The position numbers were made by a program, and so were the translations under genes. From Nigrospora sphaerica (Eukaryota; Ascomycota; Sordariomycetes; Amphisphaeriales; Apiosporaceae), in the NCBI GenBank assembly GCA_018287875.1, contig JAGVVL010000022.1, forward strand, positions 620,001-684,000: a stretch of DNA of 64,000 bases, in the 5' to 3' direction. Shown here piece by piece: positions 21,189 to 30,952 of this stretch (position 1 is the first letter of the stretch; each line of letters opens with the position of its first letter). The notes beneath the pieces are model-generated. The model saw only the letters and a program-made list of their open reading frames with translations. It made no database searches and had not been told where the DNA came from.

Positions 21189-21692
21189 TCAATTAATAAT
21201 AACTCGAATACAAGAACCAGCCTCACTTAGGCTTTCGCTATCGCTCTCTTCATCTAGACCACTTTCAGCCTCCCCGACCGCCAATTGAGCTCGGTGGATG
21301 TCTTCGATGTTTGCGAACTTCGAATTAGGGCTTAAATTTACCTTCCTCCTCTTCCTTGGTCTGATAGTCTCAATCTTAGCTTCGAGAGCCTGAATCTGCC
21401 TTTGAGCAGTAGCTAATTGGACATTCTTCTCATCAAAGGCCTTTTGAATCTTCCGGAAGAGTAGCCGTTGTGTGGTTGAGTGTTCTGCTAGCTGGTTTGA
21501 AAGCTGTACTTGGTCCTTGAAGTCCGATGTCTTCTTTGGAGTCGACCAAACCACTATAGAAGTATGGGATCTTTTTGGAGGTGTTAAGAAGACCCTGCTC
21601 GAGTAGGATTGCCTCGATTTTGTCGTATCGGGTGTTGTTTGGTGTGTATTTTGAACTAAATTCCGGCTTAAAAGCGGTTTAGCCATACTCAC
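21189..21692 (-). pseudogene. Fot1-like transposase, C-terminal part
   Basis: Continues the transposase from SMAKPLLSRNLVQNTHQ through a Ser/Thr-rich linker to a coiled coil (LATAQRQIQALEAKIETI), a basic patch (RPRKRRKV) and an acidic tail. It joins in frame to GLWPV at 27406-27420 once the LINE and one target copy are removed, which places the LINE insertion inside the transposase gene. Confidence 0.9.
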
Positions 21693-21704
21693 TGGCCAGA
21701 GACC
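21690..21704. repeat. LINE target site duplication, left copy
   Basis: CACTGGCCAGAGACC, identical to 27406-27420. The sequence belongs to the Fot1-like transposase gene (codons for GLWPV on the minus strand). Confidence 0.95.
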
Positions 21705-21817
21705 ACCTTCCTTCCTATTTATTCTTTTCTGGCACCCACTGTTAGTGCCAGCCTGCTATTTACTGCCAAATCCTTAACAATCCTCTAACGGCGCCTCAAC
21801 GCCAACCCAGAGGCCAA

Positions 21818-23368
21818 ATGGACTCTGGGACCATCATCGTGATGGCTTCACCTCCTCGTGAGGACATCACCGATGAGGTGATGACGGGAAACGATCCTCC
21901 CGACCACCTGGCAGAAGCTTCCCCCACTTATACTCACAAGAGGAAGCGAACGGGGCAGAATGAGGCCCCTGCGAACGGTCCACTGCGAAACCGAAGGAAG
22001 GTCGACGACACTCGAGAAGCTTCGACGACGGAAGAAGCCGCGCTGCAGACTGCAAAGGAAGGACACCAATTGGCCACGGACGCACTGGCCCCGATCCTGG
22101 GCGATATGGATAAGCGACACAATACCCGACGATCGGTACTCACGAAGATCGCCCGCGCTCTAGACAACATCATCGAAGAATACCGCGACGAAGATAAGGA
22201 AATGGCCGCGGAGATTACGAAAGGTTTCACGGCGTTCCTACTGGCTAAGACTGGGGAAACGATTGGCCCCCACCCGAACGAACACCTCCTACAGGCGAAC
22301 GGCCCGACCCGAGCGGAGCCCCTTAGGACCCCCACACGCAGCTGGGCTGACGTCGCCCGAGCTGGACAGAAGCTAACACCCCAAGACGGTTCAGATAAGC
22401 GAACTAAGGAAACGAATCAACGAGAGGACCTTCGAGTTCTTGTGAGGATCCCAGAGGAACATCGAAGCTGGGCACATGCCCAATATAACTTCGCCCTGCG
22501 ACAAGCCGTATGTAACACCCTCGACTTATCTTTAGTGGACGTTCCCGATGTCCACCATACGGCGACGGGCGTTGCTGTCCGTCCGAGATATAAAGAAACG
22601 AGGGAGGTTCTCCTCCGAAATAAAGAAAAACTAGCACGAAGCCTCCGAGCTAGCACAGTCGAGGTCCCGGTTACGTGGGTGAACTACGTAATTCCCGGCT
22701 GCCCGACGCAACTCTCTAACATTTTTGGCGAGACATTCGAGACCGACACACTCTTACGAGACGAAGTTCTTGCCCAAACAGGCATCGAGCCAGTAAGCGT
22801 ACGCTGGTCGCGACAGGAACCGATTCCGGGGACGAATAAGAGATCATGCATCGTCTCGTTCTTACAGAAAGTTCGTCCGTTCCGGCTCTTTGGGGCGAGT
22901 GGGCCCGCCCGGCTGATTGAGAAACGGACGCCTCCCAGCCGCCACAACCCAGGATGCCAAGGATACCACCCGAGCCGGGTGTGTACAAGAACCGAAAGGT
23001 GTGAGAACTGTAGCGCCCGGCTCCCGACAGGACATGAACACCCGCAGCCGTGCCAGGAACGCCCACGATGTGCGAACTGCTACGGGCCAGCTCCAGCGAG
23101 CCACGAGAACTGCCCGGCGAAGCCAGTGGTGAAACACGGAAAGCTAGTACGCCCAACGCGAAGCGAGCTTGCGAAGATCCGCCAGACGGGTAGCTTGCTC
23201 TATAAGGCAGCCCAACCGCAAGGAACAAGCCAGGGAGGCAACACACTGGAGGAAGCCAGCCCGGGATTAGACACGCTTGATGTCGACAGGAGCACCGTCG
23301 ATGCGGCCATGGAGGACTCAACTCATATGCCCATAGAAGCCCTAAGAAGACAACCTCAGCCCTCCTAA
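21818..23368 (+). CDS. LINE ORF1 (Gag-like RNA-binding protein)
   Basis: A 516-residue protein, the nucleic-acid chaperone of the element that would coat its RNA. A charged N-terminal half with helical character (residues 1-130) is followed by a region matching LINE ORF1 RNA-binding folds (LRVLVRIPEEHRSWAHAQYN...). Cys/His knuckles lie at about residues 385-445 (HNPGCQGYHPSRVC, CENC, CANCYGPAPASHENC). The ATG at 21818 is the first in frame and lies 113 bp from the 5' end of the element. ORF2 starts 49 bp after this stop in another frame, so it needs reinitiation or a similar mechanism. Confidence 0.85.
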   Translation: MDSGTIIVMASPPREDITDEVMTGNDPPDHLAEASPTYTHKRKRTGQNEAPANGPLRNRRKVDDTREASTTEEAALQTAKEGHQLATDALAPILGDMDKRHNTRRSVLTKIARALDNIIEEYRDEDKEMAAEITKGFTAFLLAKTGETIGPHPNEHLLQANGPTRAEPLRTPTRSWADVARAGQKLTPQDGSDKRTKETNQREDLRVLVRIPEEHRSWAHAQYNFALRQAVCNTLDLSLVDVPDVHHTATGVAVRPRYKETREVLLRNKEKLARSLRASTVEVPVTWVNYVIPGCPTQLSNIFGETFETDTLLRDEVLAQTGIEPVSVRWSRQEPIPGTNKRSCIVSFLQKVRPFRLFGASGPARLIEKRTPPSRHNPGCQGYHPSRVCTRTERCENCSARLPTGHEHPQPCQERPRCANCYGPAPASHENCPAKPVVKHGKLVRPTRSELAKIRQTGSLLYKAAQPQGTSQGGNTLEEASPGLDTLDVDRSTVDAAMEDSTHMPIEALRRQPQPS

Positions 23369-23417
23369 GAGAACAAGACGAAGCGCAGCCAACGGAACAT
23401 CCCACGCATCAACTATC

Positions 23418-26400
23418 ATGAATAGGGAAAGCGATCGAACACACTCGACACGCACTAGACTAGGGCGACAAGTCCTACGGGTAGCGCAGGCTAACGTAGG
23501 CAAATCACCGCCGGCACACACGGCCTTACTACAGCAATGCTGGGAGGATCACATGGACGTGATCCTTGTGCAGGAGCCATCCGTCATAAACGACGGCAGG
23601 AACAGATTTAACTCGCACCCAGGCTACAGTGCTTACGTTCCGGTTGATAGCTGGGACAGCATCGCTACTCAGCCCCGGGTCATGACCTATGTCCGGAAAG
23701 ATAGCAGGCTGAAGACGAGGCAAAAGCGGCCATGGAAGTCTAGAGACCTCCTATGGCTGGAGATCGACCACTTCACCTTGATTAATATTTACAGACCCCC
23801 ACAAGAACCGCTAAGTCAGGCGACAAGACTCCTCTTAAGCCTGCGACCACCAACCCAATGCACGGTCGCAGGGGACTTCAACGCATGGTACAGCGCTTGG
23901 GACCCAGACGTGCCCCAAACTCGGAACGGGGGGATTGAGGTCCACGACTGGGCCATCGCTAACGGGCTCAGCTACATTGGCGAGATAGGGACCCCAACAC
24001 ACGCAGCGGGACGAACCATCGACTTAGCCTTCTCTAACATTCCTTTTGCGGCAGCGGAGGTGGACCCAAGGCTTCGGACAGGAGCAGACCACGAAACAAT
24101 CCGAATCTTAATTCCCCGAAGCGACCAGACACTAGGGACACAGTTCCGGTACTCGATGCCAGATAATAAACTCGAAGCTTTTGCCGGCCTAGTCGCGCTC
24201 GGCGTACAAAGCCTCACGCCACTTCTCCCAATACCGACGGCGGATCAACTGGACCAACGGGCAACGGAGATCCTAGCCCTCTTACGCAGAGCGCTAGAAA
24301 CAATCGGGAAGCAGCCAATTAGGAACGGTCACAATGCGCCATGGTGGACCGACGCCTGCCGGGCAGCCCGGGACGCGTTCCGACGAGCAAGACGACACCA
24401 CCAAGGGGACTGGAGACACCTAGAAGAACGAAGACACTTCCTCGCGGTGATACGGAGAGAAAAGCGGGAATATTGGCGACGGAAAATCGACTCTGTCCAG
24501 TCCGATCAAGACCTATACAGGGTCGTCCAATGGCATAAACTGCAGCCCGCCTTACAGGCACCTCCTCTAGTTATCGGGGACAAGACGATCGAAGACACGG
24601 AAGAGAAGGCACACGCCCTACGCAAGGCCCTTCTAGAGCGATTCACGGACGCCGAAGACCTCGAGGACGACCCTCTCAAGATCCCAACGGTACCGCGGCG
24701 CATCCTGCCCTGGAGCACCCACATATCTAAGGAGGAGCTGACAGCCGCCACAATCGCGGTGAAGAGCACTTCGCCCGGGACCGATGGAATCTCGGTACGG
24801 CTGCTGAAAGCGTGCTGGGAGGCCATCCAAGAACCCGTACGGTCCCTCTTCCAAGCCTGCCTACGGATCGGTCACTACCCACGCCCGTTCCGCACAGCCG
24901 AGGTCGTGATGCTTCGGAAGCCGAACAAGAAAGACCTCTCGAACCCCCGCTCCTGGCGACCGATCGCGCTTCTCTCCTGCCTCGGGAAAGGCCTCGAGAG
25001 ACTCGTAGCTAGACGAATAGCGAACACCACGCTCTTATATAAGGTGGTCAGCCCACAACAGGCCGGCGCCTTGCCGACACGGGCAGCCTCAGACCTCCTC
25101 GCCTGCCTAACACACGAGATCGAGCATTCCCTAGAGAACAAAGGCACAGCCTCGATTCTCACCGTGGACGTGAAGGGCGCATTCGACGCCACCCTCAAGA
25201 GGCGGCTCATGCTTCGTATGAGGCAACAGGGCTGGGCAACCCAGCTTATTAAGTTTGTCGGCTCCTTTATGGAAGAGAGACAAGCACGGATCCGACTCGA
25301 CGACGTCACAACAAAGCCACAGGCAATCCAATGCGGCCTACCACAAGGGTCCCCCGCCTCCCCCGTCCTCTTCCTTCTATACATCGCAGACATCCTACTC
25401 GAGGACACAAGACACCGTTTTGGGTATGCGGACGATATATGCTTTTACCGAGCTAGCAAGTCCCTACACGATAACGCACGACAGCTAGCGAAGGACTTAA
25501 ACGATGTCCTCAACTGGGGCAAGGGAAACAAAGTTACTATCGACCCGGACAAAAGCGAGCTGCTCCATTTCACGTGCATAAAGAACCCAGGGGAACTCCC
25601 TAGCGTGACGGCACGGGACCATGGGCTGACCATACACGCCTCGGCCCAGCCTATACGATGGCTCGGCGTCTGGTTCGACTCGAAGCTTCGGTTCACGGAG
25701 CACGTGAAGAGGAAAGCGGCACAAGCGCGAAACGTCGTACGACACCTTCGGAGCCTAGCCAACACCCAGCAAGGCCCTCCGCCAAGAGCCCTCCGGAAGG
25801 CTATCTTTACCTGCGTTCTCCCTATCCTCACATACGGGGCCGAGGCATGGTACGAGGGACGCACGAAGACACGAAAGTTCGCTAGCCGACAACACAATAC
25901 GGAGGTGTCGACACGACAAGAGGCACAAATAGACGAAATAGACAGGGTCCTAAGGGAGGCCATACGAGCTGTTCTGCCTGTATGGAAGACAACACCGATA
26001 GCCACGCTATATAGGGACGCAGGTGTCCCAACGGCGCGAATCGCACTGGAAGCGGCGTTCTATCGCTTCGGACAACGGCTCCAGTCAATGGACAACAGCC
26101 ATATGCTAACAGCGCGGACGGCGCTGCGGCCCTATCTATCAGGCCGCGGCTACGGCTCTTTCCAGCCCACGCGAACCAGGCTCCAGAGAGCGGCCAGACT
26201 CCTACCTACCATCCCGAGGCCACAGTACCTCCAAAAAAGTTACACGTTCAAACCGGACCCGCAGAAGGACAAGAAAACAGCGGCGAAGGAGTTCATAGCG
26301 TGGCAATCAAAGCTTCCCGACACCCACCTCGTCGTCTTCTCGGACGGGTCGAAAAGACCGGACGAGGCAGTCGGCTGGGGTTTCGTGATCTACAAAAACG

Positions 26401-27203
26401 GTCGGAAAATAAGACAAGGAAAAGGCCGACTAGGCCTAGCGGAAGTATTCGACGGAGAGGCCGTAGGAGCGTGGCAAGGTCTACGTCAAGCCCACCGGAC
26501 CAACCCAGGCGCGACAATCCACGTTTGCCTAGACAACACCTCGGTTATCCAAGGCCTCACAGGAACCTCACCGAAAAGCTCGCAAGAAGTTTTCCTCGCC
26601 TTTCAGGAGCTAGCGACCATAGCCGAAGTCCGCATTCGATGGGTGCCAGGTCATGAGGGGATTCAAGGGAACGAAGAGGCCGACAGGCTAGCGAAGGAAG
26701 GGGCCGCACTCCCAGCACACCGGTCAGCCCAAGCTACGTACGCAGGCGTGAAGCGACTCCGAAAAACAATGATACGAGAACAATTCACGAAGTGGTGGGA
26801 GGAGGCCTCCCAAGGCTGTAAGCGCTACCGAGAGCTTGAATTCACCGACGCTACCCTAAAGGTGCCTAAGGAGCTGGACCTCCCTAGACGGACACTCCAC
26901 AACTTTCTCGCGCTCCGATCAGGACACGGAGACTTCGACTGGTACCATAAGAAATTCCAACATCCCCAGAACGACCGATGCACCTGCCGAATGTTACGAA
27001 CACCGGAGCATCTAGTCTACTGCCGCAAAACAAGAAGGCAACAGGCCCGTTGGCCGAAATTCGACCCCGAACCGAAAACCTTAAAGGAATACTGGCAACG
27101 GCTGATACACAACCCGGAGAGGTTCCAGCTCTTTATAACGCTAACGAAGTACTACGAGGATATATGCCCACCATCGGTAGGCCGCAGAAGTTACTCTATG
27201 TGA
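23418..27203 (+). CDS. LINE ORF2: endonuclease, reverse transcriptase, RNase H
   Basis: A 1261-residue polyprotein. The endonuclease/exonuclease/phosphatase domain is at about residues 17-240 (LRVAQANVGKSP, ILVQEPS, VAGDFNAWYSAWDPD, AGRTIDLAFSN, GADHETI). The reverse transcriptase spans about 430-740 (SPGTDGISVRLLK, SWRPIALLSCLGK, TVDVKGAFDATL, GLPQGSPASP, with the catalytic FGYADD at Y670-D673). The RNase H is at about 970-1110 (VFSDGSKRPDEAVGWG, FDGEAVGAW, CLDNTSVIQGL, WVPGHEGIQGNEEAD). A terminal zinc-knuckle-like motif is CTCRMLRTPEHLVYCRK. All catalytic residues that I can check are present. It would nick DNA and prime reverse transcription at the target. Confidence 0.95.
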   Translation: MNRESDRTHSTRTRLGRQVLRVAQANVGKSPPAHTALLQQCWEDHMDVILVQEPSVINDGRNRFNSHPGYSAYVPVDSWDSIATQPRVMTYVRKDSRLKTRQKRPWKSRDLLWLEIDHFTLINIYRPPQEPLSQATRLLLSLRPPTQCTVAGDFNAWYSAWDPDVPQTRNGGIEVHDWAIANGLSYIGEIGTPTHAAGRTIDLAFSNIPFAAAEVDPRLRTGADHETIRILIPRSDQTLGTQFRYSMPDNKLEAFAGLVALGVQSLTPLLPIPTADQLDQRATEILALLRRALETIGKQPIRNGHNAPWWTDACRAARDAFRRARRHHQGDWRHLEERRHFLAVIRREKREYWRRKIDSVQSDQDLYRVVQWHKLQPALQAPPLVIGDKTIEDTEEKAHALRKALLERFTDAEDLEDDPLKIPTVPRRILPWSTHISKEELTAATIAVKSTSPGTDGISVRLLKACWEAIQEPVRSLFQACLRIGHYPRPFRTAEVVMLRKPNKKDLSNPRSWRPIALLSCLGKGLERLVARRIANTTLLYKVVSPQQAGALPTRAASDLLACLTHEIEHSLENKGTASILTVDVKGAFDATLKRRLMLRMRQQGWATQLIKFVGSFMEERQARIRLDDVTTKPQAIQCGLPQGSPASPVLFLLYIADILLEDTRHRFGYADDICFYRASKSLHDNARQLAKDLNDVLNWGKGNKVTIDPDKSELLHFTCIKNPGELPSVTARDHGLTIHASAQPIRWLGVWFDSKLRFTEHVKRKAAQARNVVRHLRSLANTQQGPPPRALRKAIFTCVLPILTYGAEAWYEGRTKTRKFASRQHNTEVSTRQEAQIDEIDRVLREAIRAVLPVWKTTPIATLYRDAGVPTARIALEAAFYRFGQRLQSMDNSHMLTARTALRPYLSGRGYGSFQPTRTRLQRAARLLPTIPRPQYLQKSYTFKPDPQKDKKTAAKEFIAWQSKLPDTHLVVFSDGSKRPDEAVGWGFVIYKNGRKIRQGKGRLGLAEVFDGEAVGAWQGLRQAHRTNPGATIHVCLDNTSVIQGLTGTSPKSSQEVFLAFQELATIAEVRIRWVPGHEGIQGNEEADRLAKEGAALPAHRSAQATYAGVKRLRKTMIREQFTKWWEEASQGCKRYRELEFTDATLKVPKELDLPRRTLHNFLALRSGHGDFDWYHKKFQHPQNDRCTCRMLRTPEHLVYCRKTRRQQARWPKFDPEPKTLKEYWQRLIHNPERFQLFITLTKYYEDICPPSVGRRSYSM

Positions 27204-27386
27204 AGTCGCAGCTATTCGGACGGAGATAGAGCCGGGAACGAGCTCGCACGGAGGAGCCACGGAGACGGTTTGACCAAAAGGTTGCCATTGGGCTTGACAT
27301 GCGAGATATCTCGTGTTCATGTAGATAGACTCTCGCACGCCAGATGCCCCTCGGGAGGCGGGACAATGTCCCAGTATGGCGATAAT

Positions 27387-27408
27387 ACACACACACACAC
27401 ACACACAC
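27387..27408. repeat. (AC)11 microsatellite at LINE 3' end
   Basis: An uninterrupted AC run immediately before (and sharing its last bases with) the right target duplication. It takes the place of the poly(A) tail expected of many LINEs. Confidence 0.95.
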
Positions 27409-27420
27409 TGGCCAGAGACC
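27406..27420. repeat. LINE target site duplication, right copy
   Basis: CACTGGCCAGAGACC, identical to 21690-21704. Confidence 0.95.
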
Positions 27421-28517
27421 GGCTGCTTTCCACCCATTCCGGATATTCTGGCCAGTAAGGCCGGCTAAACGAGCCTTCTGATAGCAGGCAAGGAAATTTC
27501 GCTTGCCAACTACCGTTAAGTCCGTTAGTTGAGTTAGAAATCCGAGCTCTTTCCGGTACGCCGATTTCAAAGCACTGAAAACGGCTAAATCGAGCGGTTG
27601 GAGGACGTGAGAGGTATGAGGGGGCCAAAAAGAAGATAGATCCGGTTGGAGAAGCATTCGAACATGAAATCAGTCGTTGTATGGCTTCCATGGCCGTCCA
27701 TAATAAGTAGGCGGTACTCGGAAGGGTCTCTGGGGGCGGTATTCGGGATGAAGACTTTCTCATGCCACTCGAGCGCTGTTTGGTCTGTAACCCATCCATT
27801 TTCGGTTGCAGTGAACTGCCAGCCTCCAAATTGGCTTAAATCGAGCGGGAACCATTGCTGTTGAACCGTCTTGCCCTTAAAAATGACCAATGGGGGCAGG
27901 GCATGGCCCTGGGCGGAGATGCATTCAATGAAGGACGTCCAAGCACGAGAACCAGGCTGTTTCTTTCGGACTGAGCGTTTTTCGGAACCTCCTATCACTA
28001 GACCGTTCGATCCAGCACCTTCTAGGAGTCCTGCTTCATCCATGTTGTAGCGGTTAGCCGGCTTCACCCTCTGGATCTCCGGCAGCTGAAGATATCGGAA
28101 CCATGGACGAATTACCTCGACTGAGGCGCCATTAACACGCTGCGAGTCAATGGATCGACTCTTCTGGACCTGTACAGCTGGGTTCCTACGTAGGAAGGCC
28201 TGCAGCCACCTCTTTCCAAGTGGCTCGCTGTCGCCCTGAGCCCGGAGGATTCGTTCGGCGAACTCCTTGACTTGGGCGTGTGAAGGCGGAAGCCCAAGGG
28301 CAGCTTGGGTCAGGATCCAAGTCGTAAGTAACTCTTCCTGGACCGGTCTGAGCCTCTGTTGGTCTGCGAAGGCTTCGGGTCTAGGTTGATGACCTTTAAT
28401 TCGGTTCTGTAGTGTTGACTTCGGTATACCGTAATCTCGAGAGGTCTGCTTGATTCCACCCCCTGCTGCGATAGCAGTTAGGGCTTGTTGAAGTTCAGCT
28501 TCTGAATATTGTTTCAT
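27406..28517 (-). pseudogene. Fot1-like transposase, N-terminal and central part
   Basis: Begins MKQYSEAELQQALTAIAA at 28517, aligned with the start of copy A. The CENP-B-type helix-turn-helix follows (GIKQTSRDYGIPKSTLQNRI and the second HTH up to WLQAFLRRNP). The DDE_1 core has NMDEAGLLEG, MDGHGSHTTTDF and LQPLDLAVFSA. A one-base deletion in a T run near 27640 shifts the frame between the second and third acidic residues. The last codons before the LINE are GLWPV. Two helix-turn-helix units plus a DD-D core is the standard Fot1/pogo transposase layout. Confidence 0.9.
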
Positions 28518-28616
28518 AATAAGAAATGAAATATAGATACTAAGTTTTAGACAGATTGAAGCCAATTTACTGAAGTAAATTTAAAAAGAAGTCGAGGGGC
28601 TGGAAATTCGGTGGCT

Positions 28617-28668
28617 GGTTTTTGGGGGGCCCAAATGTGGGGGGGGCCCAAATGGGGGTCCTCGAACT
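28617..28668. repeat. Right terminal inverted repeat of copy C
   Basis: Reverse complement of 21093-21145, ending CCTCGAACT and followed by TA. Confidence 0.9.
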
Positions 28669-28670
28669 TA

Positions 28671-29302
28671 CAGCCTTGTCTAACTGGCCGTTTTATGCTA
28701 ACAATCACCTCATAAGCTGCTCTTCCCTACACTTTGCACCAGCGCCAAGCATCATTTATGTGCTCTTCCGTCGCTACGTCACACACGCCCATTGGACTAT
28801 CCTGTACTCTTTTCCGCTTTCGCCCCAGTACTGTGGGTCCCGAGTTGTCCCCATTTGACACAAGCCTTTGTTAGCAAGCCTCGAAGATGGCAACTGGACG
28901 TAGCGAAGTAGACGGCGAAGACGGGCTATCTTGCCGTGAAAATAAAGGGATGTCGCTTAGGGTGCATCTACTATGAGAATTTGGTGCTGTGCTCAGCTTA
29001 CCTCGCTAAGGCGTGTGCCACTACAAGCCCGACTTTACATGTTCACAGAGCCGGGCTGGGGTGCTTACAAGACAGCGGCATTTAAGTCCATGACATACTA
29101 GCTACTGCTAATATAAAGAGGTGTCCCATGCCAGTTGCTATTCGGGTGAGAGTGGAATCAAGTTACGGAAGGGCCCATGGTTTATAGATTGCAGGTGTCT
29201 TTATACAGACTTAGGAAGGCGCAAAGACCACGCGTGAGCTTCATCCGTGACAGCAAAGAAGGAATGAAGACAAAGAGAGGGACGAACAGAGCCGTTGTCG
29301 TC
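28671..29302. other. Intergenic; expected site of the chitinase 5' part
   Basis: If the Fot1-like element is removed, this sequence abuts the 5' side of the chitinase frame. I see no chitinase signal peptide or first-exon sequence here on the minus strand, so that part is lost or never lay here. Confidence 0.4.
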
Positions 29303-30015
29303 CTATTCGAAATTTAAAAATTCGCCTTCTAAAAAGTTCTCGGCCGTTTTCGCTCTCGAGTCCTGCTCGATGACCGCTTGCAGTTGGGCTACCCAACCCT
29401 CCATCGTGCGGTTCAGTTCCTGGAAGCTGCACTAGCGTATTAATAACCATTGCCTAATTTTATTACCTAGCGTACATACCCTTTCTCTACGGTCTGGGCG
29501 CTAGGTCGATCCTTAGTTATAACCTTAAAAGCGATGCAACTTACTTACAGCACTTTAATTCTGTATAGAGAATTAGAAAGAAGTGGATTGCGGCGGAGGA
29601 TGTATCAGGACGACGTACCTTTCATCAAGCTGCGTTAATTGCACAGATTGCTTGGCCATCTGGACCGCTAGTTGATCAACTGCCTCTGAGAGGCGTTTCG
29701 TCGCTCCTTGCGTGCTGGACTATGTCAGTCCACCTGCAGCTCCCGGGAGCGACACCTTGCGCACTCTGATGTCGAATCTAAGTCCAGATCGTCAAATGAT
29801 GGGATGGCAGGGAGTCGAGGGGCGACGTGTGGCCGGAAGTTGCGGGGCAGCGAATCGGTGCGGGACAGCGAATCGGTGCCGGGCAGCGAATCGGTGCCGG
29901 ACAGCGAATCGGTGCCGGGCAGCGAATCGGTGCGGACTCGCGCCGGGTGGGGCCGCCTAACGCCAGAAGCCATCGGCCGCGGTGCTAACCGAGCGTCTTC
30001 TCGGGGACGAAACAT
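29303..30015 (-). pseudogene. Hypothetical fungal gene remnant with hexapeptide repeats
   Basis: Minus-strand coding pieces can be chained through plausible introns. An Arg/Pro-rich N-terminal frame (30015 to about 29725) has five TDSLPG-type hexapeptides. A later frame reads TKRLSEAVDQLAVQMAKQSV then QLTQLDER. An intron with donor GTACGT (about 29637 down to 29580) leads to RIKVL. A second intron with donor GTAAGT (near 29550) leads to FQELNRTMEGWVAQLQ. The end is AENFLEGEFLNFE and a stop at 29303. The heptad pattern suggests a coiled coil. A frame conflict remains near 29720, where TGACATAG interrupts, so the gene may be broken there. Function unknown; the C-terminal coding reading is convincing. 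Confidence 0.45.
29845..29934. repeat. 18-bp minisatellite, five units
   Basis: Five tandem units of GGGCAGCGAATCGGTGCC with alternating GGGCAG/GGACAG. On the minus strand each unit encodes a TDSLPG or TDSLSG/R hexapeptide. Confidence 0.9.
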
Positions 30016-30952
30016 GGTGCGCGGTTGGTGAAGAACTGGGCATGTCCTGCGACGATGTCGCCCGTATTAATAGTCCCGGTCCTGGCGGCTCATAGGCGTC
30101 GTGGCATAAGCAGGCCTTTCCTACCGCTAACCGTGATTGCTGGTGGCAAAAGGCCCATTCCGACGCGAGCTAGTTGAGTACGTACTCATGGCGATAGGTT
30201 GGCCCCAGACGTTAATTCTGGTCGTAGTAGATTCCTATATCTAGCGGCCTGTCTAGGCCATGCGCCTTTAGGTTACGGTCTTGATTGGTATGTACCTTAG
30301 AATCTATGAGTAATTACACTCCCTATTTTGGAAGGCAACGTCACTGGAGAATATCTTAGTGCGCGGTGTAGGAACCGCAGCTATACTACGGCGCTTTGGT
30401 TCCCATTGGTGTCCTCACAGTATATCGCCATTAGGTGTTACGGCCTAGCAGTTGGTCCCTGCAGGGGTAGCGCTTGTAGTGCAGAACTGGACAAATGACT
30501 CCAATAAATGGATTATTCCCGAAGCTTTTGCTTTATGCCTCAGCGGGCACTTAGTCCAGACGCGCCGTATGTAACATGGGGGGTTTGTCGAACACAGCTA
30601 AAAGAGACGGCGAACAGCCAACAACTTTCAGACTAAATGTGGTACGGGCAAATCGAGCGCACTTAGGCCTGTGCCCGAAACGGCGCGTTGAAGACACAGA
30701 TTAGAAAAGGCCGTCAAGCCCTTCTCTAGTACGGAGCATGACTGCCATCGAAGATCTAGTTTTCAATGAGCTTGGATTTGGCCTACTGAATACATGGAGA
30801 TGCTAGAAGAAGTTCATTGTTCTTAGCCTGGCGGCGTATAATTAGCCAGCTCATAAGTCGTCTTACGCATACATACCGGGCCGGGTCCTTGCATTCTCTG
30901 CGAATGCTTCCATCTATCCCAATCACCCTTTACAGAAGCTGAACCTCTCTAC
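30016..30952. other. Intergenic, nothing recognised
   Basis: No coding frame of note, repeat or RNA gene was recognised in either strand. Confidence 0.4.

Larger units (their letters stand above)
21705..27405 (+). mobile_element. Tad1-like LINE retrotransposon, full length
   Basis: A non-LTR element of about 5.7 kb with a 113-bp 5' leader, two long intact frames and a short 3' untranslated region ending in an AC microsatellite. It is flanked by a perfect 15-bp duplication. ORF1 has CCHC knuckles; ORF2 has an endonuclease, a reverse transcriptase, an RNase H and a terminal Cys-rich motif, the Tad1/I-type layout common in ascomycetes. No stop or frameshift is seen and base composition is not AT-shifted, so the copy looks young and potentially active. 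Confidence 0.9.
21093..28668 (-). mobile_element. Fot1/pogo-like transposon copy C, split by a LINE
   Basis: Both ends are seen. The left end is AGTTCGAGGACCCCC at 21093; the right end is its reverse complement, finishing at 28668. Each is flanked by TA (21091-21092 and 28669-28670), the target duplication of Tc1/mariner-pogo elements. Removing the LINE and one of its target duplications gives an element of about 1860 bp, the usual size for Fot1-type transposons. The terminal repeats are about 50 bp, each with a doubled ATTTGGGCCCCCC unit. The transposase carries a one-base deletion in a T run near 27640, so this copy was probably already inactive apart from the LINE. Confidence 0.9.
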
